DNA of 64,000 nt from JBNARI01 sp049718765. GTDB taxonomy: Bacteria; Bacillota; Sulfobacillia; DUMF01. How positions within the stretch are numbered: position 1 is the first letter of the stretch; each line of letters starts with the position of its first letter. Both the position numbers and the translations under genes were made by a program. The notes beneath the pieces were generated by a model. It was not told the origin of the DNA and ran no database searches. It saw only the letters and a list, made by a program, of their open reading frames with translations. Positions 51,121-59,726 of this stretch are shown here, in pieces. The stretch covers positions 124,001 to 188,000 of the forward strand of contig JBNARI010000001.1 in NCBI GenBank assembly GCA_049718765.1. Direction: 5' to 3'.

Positions 51121-51739
51121 TGGCATTGTCCTTCGAGAAAGTCGGGCGGTACAGGCTGTATGAGGCGGTGCTTAGATAGTTGACCGAATTCGAGGGCTTT
51201 TTGGTGAGTTTCAGGCGGGTGCCAAGCTGTCCTCACAAATGGAGCTAGACGTCTGCTTGGAGTTAGCCAGGGCACACTGAGAGAGGCCTTCCGCCTTTGT
51301 GGAAGCACCGGACACAATCGAAGGCTGCTCAGGCAACTGCTTGCTAAGACCTGTGAGAAGAACTGGGAGATCCTCAGTTCGCTGGAACAGGCAGCGCTGC
51401 TCCACATTTGGGAGTCGAGGCAATCGATTCAAGTGAAGGCGGGGGAACTTGCAGCTGGCGTGGGCCGCAGAAGAAGACATTGTCGGGCTGAGCAATTGGA
51501 CTGAAAGACGAAGGATAAATTGAACCTTGGGTTTGACGTGACAGTGCACAGTGTACCGCTTTGCCTAGCAGACACTGGCAAAATTGCCTGGGGTATAGGA
51601 GGCTACGGGGCGATTGCCATGAGGGATGAAAAAGCAACGACGTTGGCACTCCGAGGCACCTCGGGAACTTCTGGAAGGTGCTGTACCCCTTGAAGGTGAG
51701 GGCGCCAAGGAGTCACATATATACGACTGGACGAGGTGA
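51121..51739 (+). pseudogene. Decayed GntR/FadR-family regulator
   Basis: Fragments of one GntR-FCD protein are spread over three frames in the right order: SFEKVGRYRLYEAVLR then a TAG, GEFQAGAKLSSQMEL, RRLLGVSQGTLREAFRLC (the helix-turn-helix), HIWESRQSIQVKAGELAA, WAAEEDIVGLSNWTERRRIN (in part), LGFDVTVHSVPL and finally EGEGAKESHIYDWTR before the TGA at 51737-51739. At least one nonsense change and four frameshifts are needed. It lies 10 bp upstream of the FAD/Fe-S dehydrogenase genes, so it once probably regulated them. Confidence 0.7.
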
Positions 51740-51748
51740 GCCACCCAA

Positions 51749-52063
51749 ATGAGAATAGTCCGCCATCCAATTCTTGACTTTCCCGAACGCAAGAAGGTGG
51801 TTTTCTACTTCGAAGGCCGACCGCTGGAAGGGTTTGAAGGTGAGCCAATTGCAGCGGCGCTCCACGATGCTGGCGTAAGGGTTTTGAGGAACAGCCCTGA
51901 AAAGGGACGGCCAAGGGGATTCTTCTGTGCCATTGGCAACTGTTCGTCGTGCCTGATGGAAGTGGACGGCAGGCCCAACGTGAGGGTGTGCGTGGAAAAG
52001 TTGAGGGCAGGGATGCATGTGCGCAGACAACGTGGGAAGGGTGACCTCAATGAGAACCCCTGA
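51749..52063 (+). CDS. [2Fe-2S] ferredoxin-like subunit of an FAD dehydrogenase complex
   Basis: 104 residues. The plant-type [2Fe-2S] motif is CAIGNCSSC followed by a fourth Cys in NVRVC. Small subunits like this occur in sarcosine oxidase, hydrogen-cyanide-synthase-like (HcnA) and proline or hydroxyproline dehydrogenase complexes, where they pass electrons from FAD. ATG 51749 after GAGGTGA. It overlaps the next FAD subunit gene by 14 bp. Confidence 0.88.
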   Translation: MRIVRHPILDFPERKKVVFYFEGRPLEGFEGEPIAAALHDAGVRVLRNSPEKGRPRGFFCAIGNCSSCLMEVDGRPNVRVCVEKLRAGMHVRRQRGKGDLNENP

Positions 52064-53147
52064 CGTGATGGTGGTTGGAGGCGGGCCGGCGGGGCTTTCG
52101 GCAGCACTGGCAGCGGCCGAGTTTGGTGCCAAAGTGCTGGTTGCCGACAGGAACGACCGGCTGGGAGGGCAACTTATCAAGCAAACTCACAAGTTCTTCG
52201 GCTCGAAGGACCAGTACGCAGGCACAAGGGGAATCGAGATTGCCCAAATCCTCGCAAACAAGGTGTGTAGCCTTCCTCAGGTGGAAATGATGTTGGAGGC
52301 GGAAGTGCTGGGCTATTACTCCGACGGCGTGGTCACTCTGGACCAAAGGGACAAGTGGGTGAAAGTGAAACCTAAAGCGTTGGTAGTGGCCACTGGTGCA
52401 TCAGAAAAGTTCCTGGCATTCCCCAACAACGACCTCCCTGGCATATACGGCGCTGGTGCAGTGCAGACCCTCATGAACGTGTATGGGGTACTGCCTGGAA
52501 AGAGAGTGCTCATGGTTGGAGCGGGGAACATAGGGCTGATCGTGAGCTACCAGCTGAGGCAAGCAGGGGTTGAGGTGGCCGCAATCGTTGAGGCAATGCC
52601 CGAAATAGGGGGCTACGCTGTGCATGCATCTAAGGTACGCCGTATGGGCATTCCAATTCTGTGTTCTCACGGGGTAAAGGAGGCCCACGGCAAGGAGGTA
52701 CTGGAGGGCGTCACTGTGTGGAGACTGGATGAGAATTGGCAGGGGATACCTGGAACCGAGATTGACTTCGAAGTTGACGTGTTGTGCCTTGCTGTGGGCC
52801 TTTCTCCCAGCGTGGAGCTTCTGTGGCAAGCAGGGTGCCGCATGGCGTACGTCCCGGAGCTTGGAGGGCACTTGCCCTGGTTCGATGAAGACCAGCAAAC
52901 TTCGGTGAGGGGTATCTTCGTTGCAGGTGACGCAGGTGGAGTCGAGGAAGCTTCGAGTGCCATTATGACTGGCAGGCTTGCTGGGTTGTCCGCTGCAGGC
53001 TACCTTGGGTGTGGGGATGAAGCGGCCCTGGAGGCTGAAAGGCAGCAGGTAAAGAGAGAGTTGGTTCTTTTGAGAGCAGGGCCTACTGGAGAAAAGATAC
53101 GTCGCGGGTTAGCTAAGCTCAGGGCTGGGGGCGTGGTGCCATGTTGA
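52050..53147 (+). CDS. FAD/NAD(P)-binding oxidoreductase subunit (HcnB/PDH-alpha-like)
   Basis: 365 residues. The FAD-binding start is DVMVVGGGPAGLSAALAAAE; a second dinucleotide motif is VLMVGAGNIGLIVSY, and the FAD-closing GIFVAGDAGGVEEASSA comes near the C-terminus. It resembles the alpha subunits of dye-linked L-proline dehydrogenases and the N-terminal half of sarcosine oxidase alpha. ATG 52050 was chosen; upstream in-frame starts lie within the preceding gene. It overlaps the next gene by 7 bp. Confidence 0.88.
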   Translation: MRTPDVMVVGGGPAGLSAALAAAEFGAKVLVADRNDRLGGQLIKQTHKFFGSKDQYAGTRGIEIAQILANKVCSLPQVEMMLEAEVLGYYSDGVVTLDQRDKWVKVKPKALVVATGASEKFLAFPNNDLPGIYGAGAVQTLMNVYGVLPGKRVLMVGAGNIGLIVSYQLRQAGVEVAAIVEAMPEIGGYAVHASKVRRMGIPILCSHGVKEAHGKEVLEGVTVWRLDENWQGIPGTEIDFEVDVLCLAVGLSPSVELLWQAGCRMAYVPELGGHLPWFDEDQQTSVRGIFVAGDAGGVEEASSAIMTGRLAGLSAAGYLGCGDEAALEAERQQVKRELVLLRAGPTGEKIRRGLAKLRAGGVVPC

Positions 53148-53632
53148 GGAAGACTGGCGTGCCCAGTGAGGAGGAGCTTGCCAAGGTTATTCCTCCCGGG
53201 GAGAGGTTGGAGAGAGGGGCCGTAGCAATCATCGAGTGCTTCGAGAGGATTCCGTGTAATCCATGTCATGATGCGTGCGCGAGGGGGGCCATCAAGCCCT
53301 TCAAGGATATCAACGACCTTCCGGAATTGGACTTGGACAAGTGTAACGGTTGTGGGCTGTGCGTGGCAGCCTGTCCGGGCCTTGCCATATTCGTGGTCGA
53401 CATGAGCTTTTCCCCAGACGAAGCGCTCGTAAAGTTGCCCTACGAGTTCCTTCCCTTGCCTGAACAAGGCCAAATGGTTTCTGTGCTGGACAGAGAGGGC
53501 AATTCCCTGGGCCAGGGCAGGGTAGTAAGGGTTCAAAGGGGCAAACTGCGCACGGCAACCCCGGTGGTATGGGTTGCTGTTCCCAAGTCAATTGCGCTCG
53601 ACGTTAGGCATATCGTCGTGCCTGAATTGTAG
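53141..53632 (+). CDS. 4Fe-4S ferredoxin-like subunit
   Basis: 163 residues. One cluster motif is clear, CNGCGLCVAACPG, and an N-terminal set, CFERIPCNPCHDAC, gives a second group of cysteines. The C-terminal 70 residues (GQMVSVLDREGNSLGQGRV onward) form a small beta-rich domain. This is the electron-transfer subunit of the FAD complex; such proteins accompany the alpha subunit in proline and sarcosine-type dehydrogenases. It starts inside the end of the alpha gene. Confidence 0.82.
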   Translation: MLRKTGVPSEEELAKVIPPGERLERGAVAIIECFERIPCNPCHDACARGAIKPFKDINDLPELDLDKCNGCGLCVAACPGLAIFVVDMSFSPDEALVKLPYEFLPLPEQGQMVSVLDREGNSLGQGRVVRVQRGKLRTATPVVWVAVPKSIALDVRHIVVPEL

Positions 53633-53697
53633 GTTGTGCCCTTTGGAAGAACCACATGAGTATGGGCATTTCGGGACGGAGCAAGGGGTGAGCCCAA

Positions 53698-53985
53698 ATG
53701 GAAGAGTCCACATTTCTATGTAGATGCGAGGACGTAACGTTGAAAGAGGTACGGGAATTGATCAAGGAAGGCTACACTTCCGTCGAAGAGATAAGGAGAC
53801 TGCTCAGGGTAGGCATGGGCCCCTGCCAGGGAAGGACCTGTCGCCACTTGCTCTTGCAGGAAATCTCTAAGGCCACAGGAAAGCCCATTTGTGAGATTGA
53901 CCTGGGCAGGTTCAGGCCTCCAGCTCGACCAGTAAAGCTTGGTGTGGTTGCTGATGGCGCCGAAGGGGGCGACGACGGTGAGTGA
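53698..53985 (+). CDS. BFD-like [2Fe-2S] protein
   Basis: 95 residues. The bacterioferritin-associated-ferredoxin pattern is LCRCEDVT at the N-terminus and GMGPCQGRTC, i.e. CxC and CxxxxC. Such domains sit between subunits in HcnB/sarcosine oxidase-type complexes. Upstream is a 65-bp gap with nothing recognisable. It overlaps the following FAD gene by 8 bp. Confidence 0.88.
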   Translation: MEESTFLCRCEDVTLKEVRELIKEGYTSVEEIRRLLRVGMGPCQGRTCRHLLLQEISKATGKPICEIDLGRFRPPARPVKLGVVADGAEGGDDGE

Positions 53986-55129
53986 ATCGGCAGACGTGGT
54001 GATCATTGGAGGCGGCATAAACGGAGTATCTGCGGCTTATCACCTGGCTAAGAAGGGCTTCAAGAAAGTGGTGCTGCTGGAAAAGGAATACCTGGCCTCG
54101 GGTTCCACTGGAAGGTGTGGGGCCGGAGTCAGGGCCCAATGGGGTACCGAAATGAACATAAAGCTTGCCAGGGCAGCAATCGAGAAGTACGAGAAGGCAG
54201 ACGAGGAATTGGACTACAAACCGGGCATCGAGTTCAAGCAAAAGGGCTACTTGCTTGTGGCGTACACCGAAAAGCAGGTGGAACAGTTCAGGAAGAACAT
54301 TGCCCTTCAGAACTCACTTGGCGTGCCGTCCAGGTTCGTGAGTCCAGACGAGGCCAAGCGAATTGTGCCATTCCTCAACACCGAGTCCCTTATGGGCGCT
54401 GCCTTTTGTCCCAAGGATGGGCACATCAACCCATTCCGCGCAACTGATGCTTACGCTAGGGCAGCCAAGCGCTTGGGCGCCGAGATCAGGTTGCACACTG
54501 AGGTGACTGGCATAAAGGTGCTCCGTGGCAGGGTACAAGGGGTCCAAACCACCTTCGGTGAAATTCACTGTCCCGTGGTGGTCAACGTTGCTGGCCCGTG
54601 GTCTCGGGAAGTGGCCGCCATGGCGGGCACGGAAATCCCCACATACTCCCAACGGCACCAGATCCTTGTCACCGAACCGGTCAACCCCGGGGTACAGGGA
54701 CCGATGGTTATGTCCTTTCACCACAACTTGTACTGTCAGCAAACGCCCCACGGCAGCTTCATCATGGGCTTGGGCGATCCTCACGAGCCCATAGGGCACG
54801 ATACTGGACATAGCTGGCAGTTCTTGGAGAAGATGGCCAAGAGGATTTGTTGGATGCTCCCGATCCTGAGGGAGGTGAGGGTTGTAAGGCAGTGGTCTGG
54901 GCTTTACAACATGAGCCCTGACTGTCACCCTATTATTGGCGAGGCTCCAGAGGTGAAGGGGTTTTACATGGCGGTGGGGTTCAGCGGCCACGGGTTCATG
55001 TTAGCGCCAATTGTGGGCCAGATACTGTCGGAGCTGATTGCAGGGGAGAAGCCGGTCATACCCGTTGAAAAACTGGGGTTAGATAGGTTTGCCGCCGGTG
55101 AACTCAACGTTGAGCCGTCGGTGGTTTGA
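53978..55129 (+). CDS. FAD-dependent oxidoreductase, DAO family (HcnC/PDH-beta/sarcosine oxidase beta-like)
   Basis: 383 residues. The FAD motif is VVIIGGGINGVSAAYHLAKKG (in part), followed by STGRCGAGVRAQWG and the C-terminal FYMAVGFSGHGFMLAPIVG (in part). This is the likely catalytic subunit, oxidising a secondary or tertiary amine such as proline, sarcosine or N-methyl amino acid. GTG 53978 was chosen because AAGGGGGCG lies about 9 nt upstream; ATG 53954 would add eight residues. It is followed after 35 bp by the ferredoxin and aldehyde oxidoreductase genes. Confidence 0.88.
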   Translation: MSESADVVIIGGGINGVSAAYHLAKKGFKKVVLLEKEYLASGSTGRCGAGVRAQWGTEMNIKLARAAIEKYEKADEELDYKPGIEFKQKGYLLVAYTEKQVEQFRKNIALQNSLGVPSRFVSPDEAKRIVPFLNTESLMGAAFCPKDGHINPFRATDAYARAAKRLGAEIRLHTEVTGIKVLRGRVQGVQTTFGEIHCPVVVNVAGPWSREVAAMAGTEIPTYSQRHQILVTEPVNPGVQGPMVMSFHHNLYCQQTPHGSFIMGLGDPHEPIGHDTGHSWQFLEKMAKRICWMLPILREVRVVRQWSGLYNMSPDCHPIIGEAPEVKGFYMAVGFSGHGFMLAPIVGQILSELIAGEKPVIPVEKLGLDRFAAGELNVEPSVV

Positions 55130-55164
55130 AAACGTTCGCTCATATCCTATGGGAGGTGGGTAGG

Positions 55165-55575
55165 TTGAAGCTTGAAGTGAAACCCGAACTGTGTTCGGGG
55201 TGCAGGGTGTGCGAAGTGGTTTGTGCGCTCAAGAACATGAACGAATGCAACCCCAAAAAATCCACGTTGCGCGCAGTTGGGCATTTCCCTGCACCTGGGA
55301 GGTACGAGGTGAAGGTTTGCACCCAATGCGGGGTTTGCGCGGAAGCGTGCCCTGTGGGCGCCATACACAACGAGGACGGGGTTTACAGGATACACGAGGA
55401 CGAATGCATAGCGTGCATGCAGTGCGTGAGCGCGTGTCCCACCGGCGTCATGTTCACTCACCCAGAGGTGAGGACGCCGTTCAAGTGCGTTGCGTGTGGC
55501 GAATGTATCCGTTACTGTCCCACGGGAGCCCTTTTTGACGGGATTGGACAGGTGAAAGGGGGAGCGGCCAAGTGA
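55165..55575 (+). CDS. Polyferredoxin-like 4Fe-4S protein paired with AOR
   Basis: 136 residues with four cysteine motifs: CSGCRVCEVVC, CTQCGVCAEACP, CIACMQCVSACP and CVACGECIRYCP, so up to four 4Fe-4S clusters. It is an AorB/HycB-type electron carrier. TTG 55165 was chosen because GGGAGGTG lies 7 nt upstream, giving MKLEVKPELC. It ends in a GTGA overlap with the aldehyde oxidoreductase gene, which shows that the pair works together. Confidence 0.9.
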   Translation: MKLEVKPELCSGCRVCEVVCALKNMNECNPKKSTLRAVGHFPAPGRYEVKVCTQCGVCAEACPVGAIHNEDGVYRIHEDECIACMQCVSACPTGVMFTHPEVRTPFKCVACGECIRYCPTGALFDGIGQVKGGAAK

Positions 55576-57398
55576 TCTACGGATACGCTGGGAGAGTGTT
55601 GCGGGTTGATTTGAGCTCGGGCAAAGTGAGCATTGACCCTCTGGACGAAAACATGGCAAGGGAGTGGCTGGGAGGACGGGGATTCGTTGCCAAGACAGTC
55701 TGGGATGAAATACCTGTTGGCACCGAGCCGTTTTCCCCTCAAAACAAGCTCATCATGGCCGCCGGGCCTTTGACCGGTGTGTTGCTCCCATCCAGCGGCA
55801 AGTTACATTCTGGCTGCCTGTCCCCGGCCAACGGCGGCTATGCAGATAGCAACATGGGTGGCCATTTCGCTGCCGAGCTCAAGTACGCTGGCTATGACAT
55901 GATCGTTGTGGAGGGCAAGGCAGAGCTGCCCTCAATGATTGTGATCGACGACGATAAGGTGGAAATCAGGGGGGCGGGTCACCTGTGGGGGATGGGATGC
56001 ATAAGCGCGGAAGCCCAGCTCAAGAAGGAACTTGGCGATGATTTCCAGATTGCTGTGGTAGGTCCCGCAGCCGAGCGACTGGTGAGGTTTGCGTGCATTT
56101 CCCACGATTTCGGGAGGCAGTCGGGCAGAGCTGGCGTTGGCGCCGTGATGGGTTCTAAGAACCTAAAGGCAGTGGCGGTGCGCGGCTCCAAAGCCATTCC
56201 ACTGAAGGACCCTGCGCTTGCCCTTAGGAAGGGCGAGGAGCTGTATGACGCTGCTTTCTCAAAGCCTGGGTTTAAGGAATGGACGCCTTACGGCACCGCC
56301 GGAGTCACCGACTGGGTTAACGAAGTTGGCGCCTTCCCCACAAGGAACTTCAAGAGCGGGTACTTTGCCCAGCACAAGCAAATCAATGGTCAGTCTTTGC
56401 GCGAAAGGATTCACGTCACGGACAAGGGGTGCTTCTGCTGCCCGATCCCATGCGGTAAGTATTCCAGCGGTACCCTTGGGGGCAAACGGTTCTACGTGGA
56501 GGGTCCCGAGTACGAGACCATCGCCATGATAGGCGGGGACTTAATGCTTGGCACAATCGAAGAGGTGGCTTATGCCAACTCGGTATGTGACGAACTAGGG
56601 TTGGACTCCATTTCTGCAGGGTCTGTAGCAGCTTTCGCCATAGAATGTTACGAAAACGGAATAATCACAAAGGAAGACGTGGGTCGACACATTCAGTTCG
56701 GTGATGTGAACAGTGCAACTTACTTGCTTGAGCAAATGGCGTACAGGCGGGGAATTGGAGACGTCTTGGCCGAGGGTGTGAAGCGCGCTGCGGAGAAGTT
56801 CGGTAAGGGAGCAGAGAGGTTTGCAATCCACGTCAAGGGATTGGAAGTGACTGGGTACGAACCTCGAAATGCGGCAGCCATGTTGCTCTCTTACATGACT
56901 GCGGATATTGGGGCTCACCACAACAGGTCTTGGGCAATCACCTACGACATTGCCAAGGGCCGGCACAACATCGAAGGCAAAGCGGAGTGGGTCATACACC
57001 TTCAACACACGCGGCCCCTCTTCGACACTCTGGGCATATGTAGGTTGCCGTGGGTTGAGATTGGGTTTGAGACCAAATGGTATGAGGAAATCTTCCCGGT
57101 GATAACGGGAATGGAGTGCACCTGGAATGACCTGTTAAGGATTTCGGAGAAAATCTGGAACCTTACCCGGTGCATAAACATCAGGCATATACCTGGCTTT
57201 GGCAGGAAAGACGACATGCCGCCTGCTAGGTTCGTGGAAGAGCCCATAGCGGATGGGCCCACTGCTGGCCAGCACCTCACAATGGAAGATGCCCAGAAAC
57301 TGCTTGACGACTACTACAAGCTGCGCGGGTGGGATTCCAACGGCCACCCCACTCCGGAGAAGCTCAAGGAGCTAGGGCTTGATTTCGTGAAGTTCTGA
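55572..57398 (+). CDS. aor: Aldehyde:ferredoxin oxidoreductase (tungsten/molybdenum)
   Basis: 608 residues, normal AOR length. It oxidises aldehydes to acids or reduces acids with ferredoxin, using a bis-pterin tungsten cofactor. The N-terminal domain (YAGRVLRVDLSSGKV, WLGGRGF, SSGKLHSGCLSPANGGYADSN in part) binds the pterin; the 4Fe-4S cluster cysteines lie in CFCCPIPC plus CRLP later. DIGAHHNR and LGICRLP are typical. It is the last gene of the cluster and is followed by a terminator at 57413-57456. The MoeA/MoaA/MoaC/MogA genes earlier in the window can supply its cofactor. Confidence 0.95.
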   Translation: MIYGYAGRVLRVDLSSGKVSIDPLDENMAREWLGGRGFVAKTVWDEIPVGTEPFSPQNKLIMAAGPLTGVLLPSSGKLHSGCLSPANGGYADSNMGGHFAAELKYAGYDMIVVEGKAELPSMIVIDDDKVEIRGAGHLWGMGCISAEAQLKKELGDDFQIAVVGPAAERLVRFACISHDFGRQSGRAGVGAVMGSKNLKAVAVRGSKAIPLKDPALALRKGEELYDAAFSKPGFKEWTPYGTAGVTDWVNEVGAFPTRNFKSGYFAQHKQINGQSLRERIHVTDKGCFCCPIPCGKYSSGTLGGKRFYVEGPEYETIAMIGGDLMLGTIEEVAYANSVCDELGLDSISAGSVAAFAIECYENGIITKEDVGRHIQFGDVNSATYLLEQMAYRRGIGDVLAEGVKRAAEKFGKGAERFAIHVKGLEVTGYEPRNAAAMLLSYMTADIGAHHNRSWAITYDIAKGRHNIEGKAEWVIHLQHTRPLFDTLGICRLPWVEIGFETKWYEEIFPVITGMECTWNDLLRISEKIWNLTRCINIRHIPGFGRKDDMPPARFVEEPIADGPTAGQHLTMEDAQKLLDDYYKLRGWDSNGHPTPEKLKELGLDFVKF

Positions 57399-57412
57399 GG
57401 ACTGGTGGTTTG

Positions 57413-57456
57413 CCCCTGGCCGTACTGTGCCAACCGCGCGCAGGCCAGGGGGTTTT
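57413..57456 (+). terminator. Rho-independent terminator after aor
   Basis: CCCCTGGCC (57413-57421) pairs with GGCCAGGGG (57443-57451), loop 21 nt, followed by GTTTT and then GCTTT. It closes the long plus-strand unit. The remaining 100 bp up to 57554 show no clear promoter. Confidence 0.7.
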
Positions 57457-57553
57457 GCTTTGCGCGAAGTGGGGAATGCTGAGGGCGTGGAAGTGTTGCC
57501 CATCAAGTGCTAGAGTTGTACGTGGAAAGAAGCACACAGAGGGGGCGATTAGC

Positions 57554-58015
57554 ATGAGAGAGGGGGGCGTGGTGCGGGAGGTCAGGGACGGAGTGGCAGT
57601 GGTGGCTCTAAAGCGCACCGAGCAGTGTGGCCACTGCGGGCGGTGTGGGGCATTCACTGCGTCCGGGCCCGAAGAGATCCTCGTGGAAGCAGTGAACCGG
57701 GTGCAAGCTAATGTCGGGGATGCGGTGCAGCTTGAAATGCCGGCAGGCACTGTTTACCGGGCCGCGTTCATGCTGTATGGCTTGCCCCTGATTTTTGGCG
57801 TGTGTGGGTATATGTTTGGCAAGCTTGTTGCTGGCACTGATGGTGGGGGGCTATTGGGTGCCCTTGCCTTGATGGTGCTTTCGTACTTGGTCATCAGGTA
57901 CTGGGACAGGAGGGTGGCTGGTACTGGGGAGCTAATGCCTGTGGTAGTGAACGTCATTGGGAGGGGGGAAGTAGGGGATGAGAGTGAAGTTCAGGGTTCC
58001 GGATATGAGCTGTGA
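57554..58015 (+). CDS. RseC/MucC-like SoxR-reducing-type membrane protein
   Basis: 153 residues. The N-terminal part has the RseC cysteine set CGHCGRCGAF, and two membrane segments follow (AAFMLYGLPLIFGVCGYMFG in part, and LLGALALMVLSYLVIRY). RseC-family proteins are membrane redox proteins linked to sigma-E control or RNF-type electron transfer. ATG 57554 after AGAGGGGGCG. It overlaps the HMA gene by 38 bp. Confidence 0.82.
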   Translation: MREGGVVREVRDGVAVVALKRTEQCGHCGRCGAFTASGPEEILVEAVNRVQANVGDAVQLEMPAGTVYRAAFMLYGLPLIFGVCGYMFGKLVAGTDGGGLLGALALMVLSYLVIRYWDRRVAGTGELMPVVVNVIGRGEVGDESEVQGSGYEL

Positions 58016-58190
58016 ACATTGCAGAATGGCTATTTCCCGGGAAATCTCACGCGTAGCTGGGGTGCTGGGTTTCCAGGTGGACTTGAAGGCCAAGACCATA
58101 GAGGTAGACCTGGACGCGTCTGCAGCCTCGCCTGAGGACGTTAAGGGCGCAATCAGGCGCGCTGGCTACACTGTATCTGAGCTAGATTGA
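57978..58190 (+). CDS. Heavy-metal-associated (HMA) domain protein
   Basis: 70 residues, one HMA fold. The metal-binding CxxC is MSCEHC near the N-terminus, with VDLKAKTIEVDLD and AIRRAGYTV completing the ferredoxin-like fold. It resembles CopZ-type copper chaperones but may act as a small redox or metal carrier. Its 3' end overlaps the 3' end of the convergent gene at 58166 by 25 bp. Confidence 0.88.
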   Translation: MRVKFRVPDMSCEHCRMAISREISRVAGVLGFQVDLKAKTIEVDLDASAASPEDVKGAIRRAGYTVSELD

Positions 58191-59650
58191 GCAGGGCGAT
58201 CTAGCAGACCAGGGGAGGGCATATAGCCCTCTTCCTTTAGCTTCTCACGGAACTCCTCTACACAGTCAGGGTCAAGCACTATGTCGCACGGCGACAGCAT
58301 TCCCAGCACGTAGGGCGCAAGGCGCGGGGAATTGGCAATTTGGGCTGCTGTAGTGGGCGTTTGACAGTGAAGTAACAATGGCCTCATGAAATACAAAGAA
58401 CCGTATTCCGAGGCCCAACGTGATACGGTGAACTCGACGTTCTGGGGCAGCGGCGCTTTGCAGTGGTTCCTAAGGAGCTTCAGGAAATCTTGTAGGCGCT
58501 TGCCACAAGCCAAGGCCTGATAGATGGACTCCCTTGTGAGGGAAAACGTGAGACACACGTCGAACTTGACGAGCTCACAGAAGGCGGATATTTCCCACAA
58601 CAAGTTTGGCGGAGCGTCACAAGGTGCAAGCACTTGGAAATTGGGTTGGACGTAACACCATGGTTGGAAAGGTACGTCCTTGGGGGAAGGCCCATTGAAG
58701 AAGACCCAAGCACCAAATTGGGACAAGCGGCAGCATAGGCCCTCAAAGGTGGCCAGCTTCTGTACCGCTCCGATGCATGCCAGCACTTCCAGTTGTTTGT
58801 CCAGCCTGGCCTTGAGGCTTTGCCACGAACTACCGGGTCCCAGCGTGCTCACTTCGTCCACCAGCCTGTCCACCCTCACGAAGCGGTCTCCTGCGTGGTA
58901 CAGCAGCCCTAGCGCAGTCTCCAGGTCGGGGTCCGGTTCCACCAGCGATTCAAGGGAGTACTCCATCAGACTGCGTACTTTCTCAAGGGGCGTAAGTTGG
59001 AGCCATTCAAACCACTTGGCGGACGGTTGCACGCAATTGGCCTCAGTCTCCTCCTTGAGGAAACCCAGGTCTCGTGCCAGCTGCAACAGGAACTCCAGCC
59101 GCGCAGTGGAGTGTTCTTGCTCTGGGAAAAGGCCGAGCTTTTGAACGATTTGTTTGAGCTGCGTCTTCCGCACCGAGCCCCCGCTTGTGAGTCGGGCCGG
59201 GCGCTTGTGCAAGAGGGACATCATGAGGTGGAGCTGTCCCATGAACTCGTAGGCTTCCATGGGCAGCGAGGTGTCCTGGTGACGCTCGGATTCGGGCACT
59301 GTTGCATTCATCCTGGCCAGCATCTCGGGATAGAGAAGGCGCACCACTTGGGGAAGGAGCTCCTCCGGAACCTGGTAAACGTGCCGGTAGTTGAGCCTCG
59401 TGATACGCACCAGCTGACTGGCCAGGAGACCTTCCACGATCCTTCCCGCGTTCCTTCGCCATTTCTTGGAGATTTCGTTGAGCTTTTGGTGACAGCGTTC
59501 CACCGCAATGCCCCGGCCACGCCTTGAAAAGGCAATAATCCTCAGGGCAAGCAGTTCATCCGGGCTGAGACCTGCAATTTGAGACGCAAGGGTTTGACGT
59601 TCTTGCTTGAGTTCCATATTTGTTTTGATATTCGTCGCGCTTTGTGACAT
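58166..59650 (-). CDS. Helicase-associated (XPB/Ssl2 N-terminal-like) domain protein
   Basis: About 494 residues without Walker motifs. The segment CYVQPNFQVLAPCDAPPNLL (in part) matches the helicase_C_3/XPB-Ssl2 N-terminal domain found alone in many Bacillota. Two blocks of winged-helix-like sequence precede it (LSPDELLALRIIAFSRRGRG, in part; LTSGGSVRKTQLKQIVQKLG, in part). The function is unknown; a DNA-binding or helicase-accessory role is likely. ATG 59650 has GGTGGAGG just before it; the frame is open to another ATG at 59704. It faces the histidine kinase gene divergently. Confidence 0.72.
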   Translation of the reverse strand: MSQSATNIKTNMELKQERQTLASQIAGLSPDELLALRIIAFSRRGRGIAVERCHQKLNEISKKWRRNAGRIVEGLLASQLVRITRLNYRHVYQVPEELLPQVVRLLYPEMLARMNATVPESERHQDTSLPMEAYEFMGQLHLMMSLLHKRPARLTSGGSVRKTQLKQIVQKLGLFPEQEHSTARLEFLLQLARDLGFLKEETEANCVQPSAKWFEWLQLTPLEKVRSLMEYSLESLVEPDPDLETALGLLYHAGDRFVRVDRLVDEVSTLGPGSSWQSLKARLDKQLEVLACIGAVQKLATFEGLCCRLSQFGAWVFFNGPSPKDVPFQPWCYVQPNFQVLAPCDAPPNLLWEISAFCELVKFDVCLTFSLTRESIYQALACGKRLQDFLKLLRNHCKAPLPQNVEFTVSRWASEYGSLYFMRPLLLHCQTPTTAAQIANSPRLAPYVLGMLSPCDIVLDPDCVEEFREKLKEEGYMPSPGLLDRPAQSSSDTV

Positions 59651-59726
59651 TCCTCCACCCAGTTGGTCAAAAGCAGGATTCTGGCAGTTTAAGTCAAATA
59701 ACATCTATTCGGTGCGGTGACAGTTC

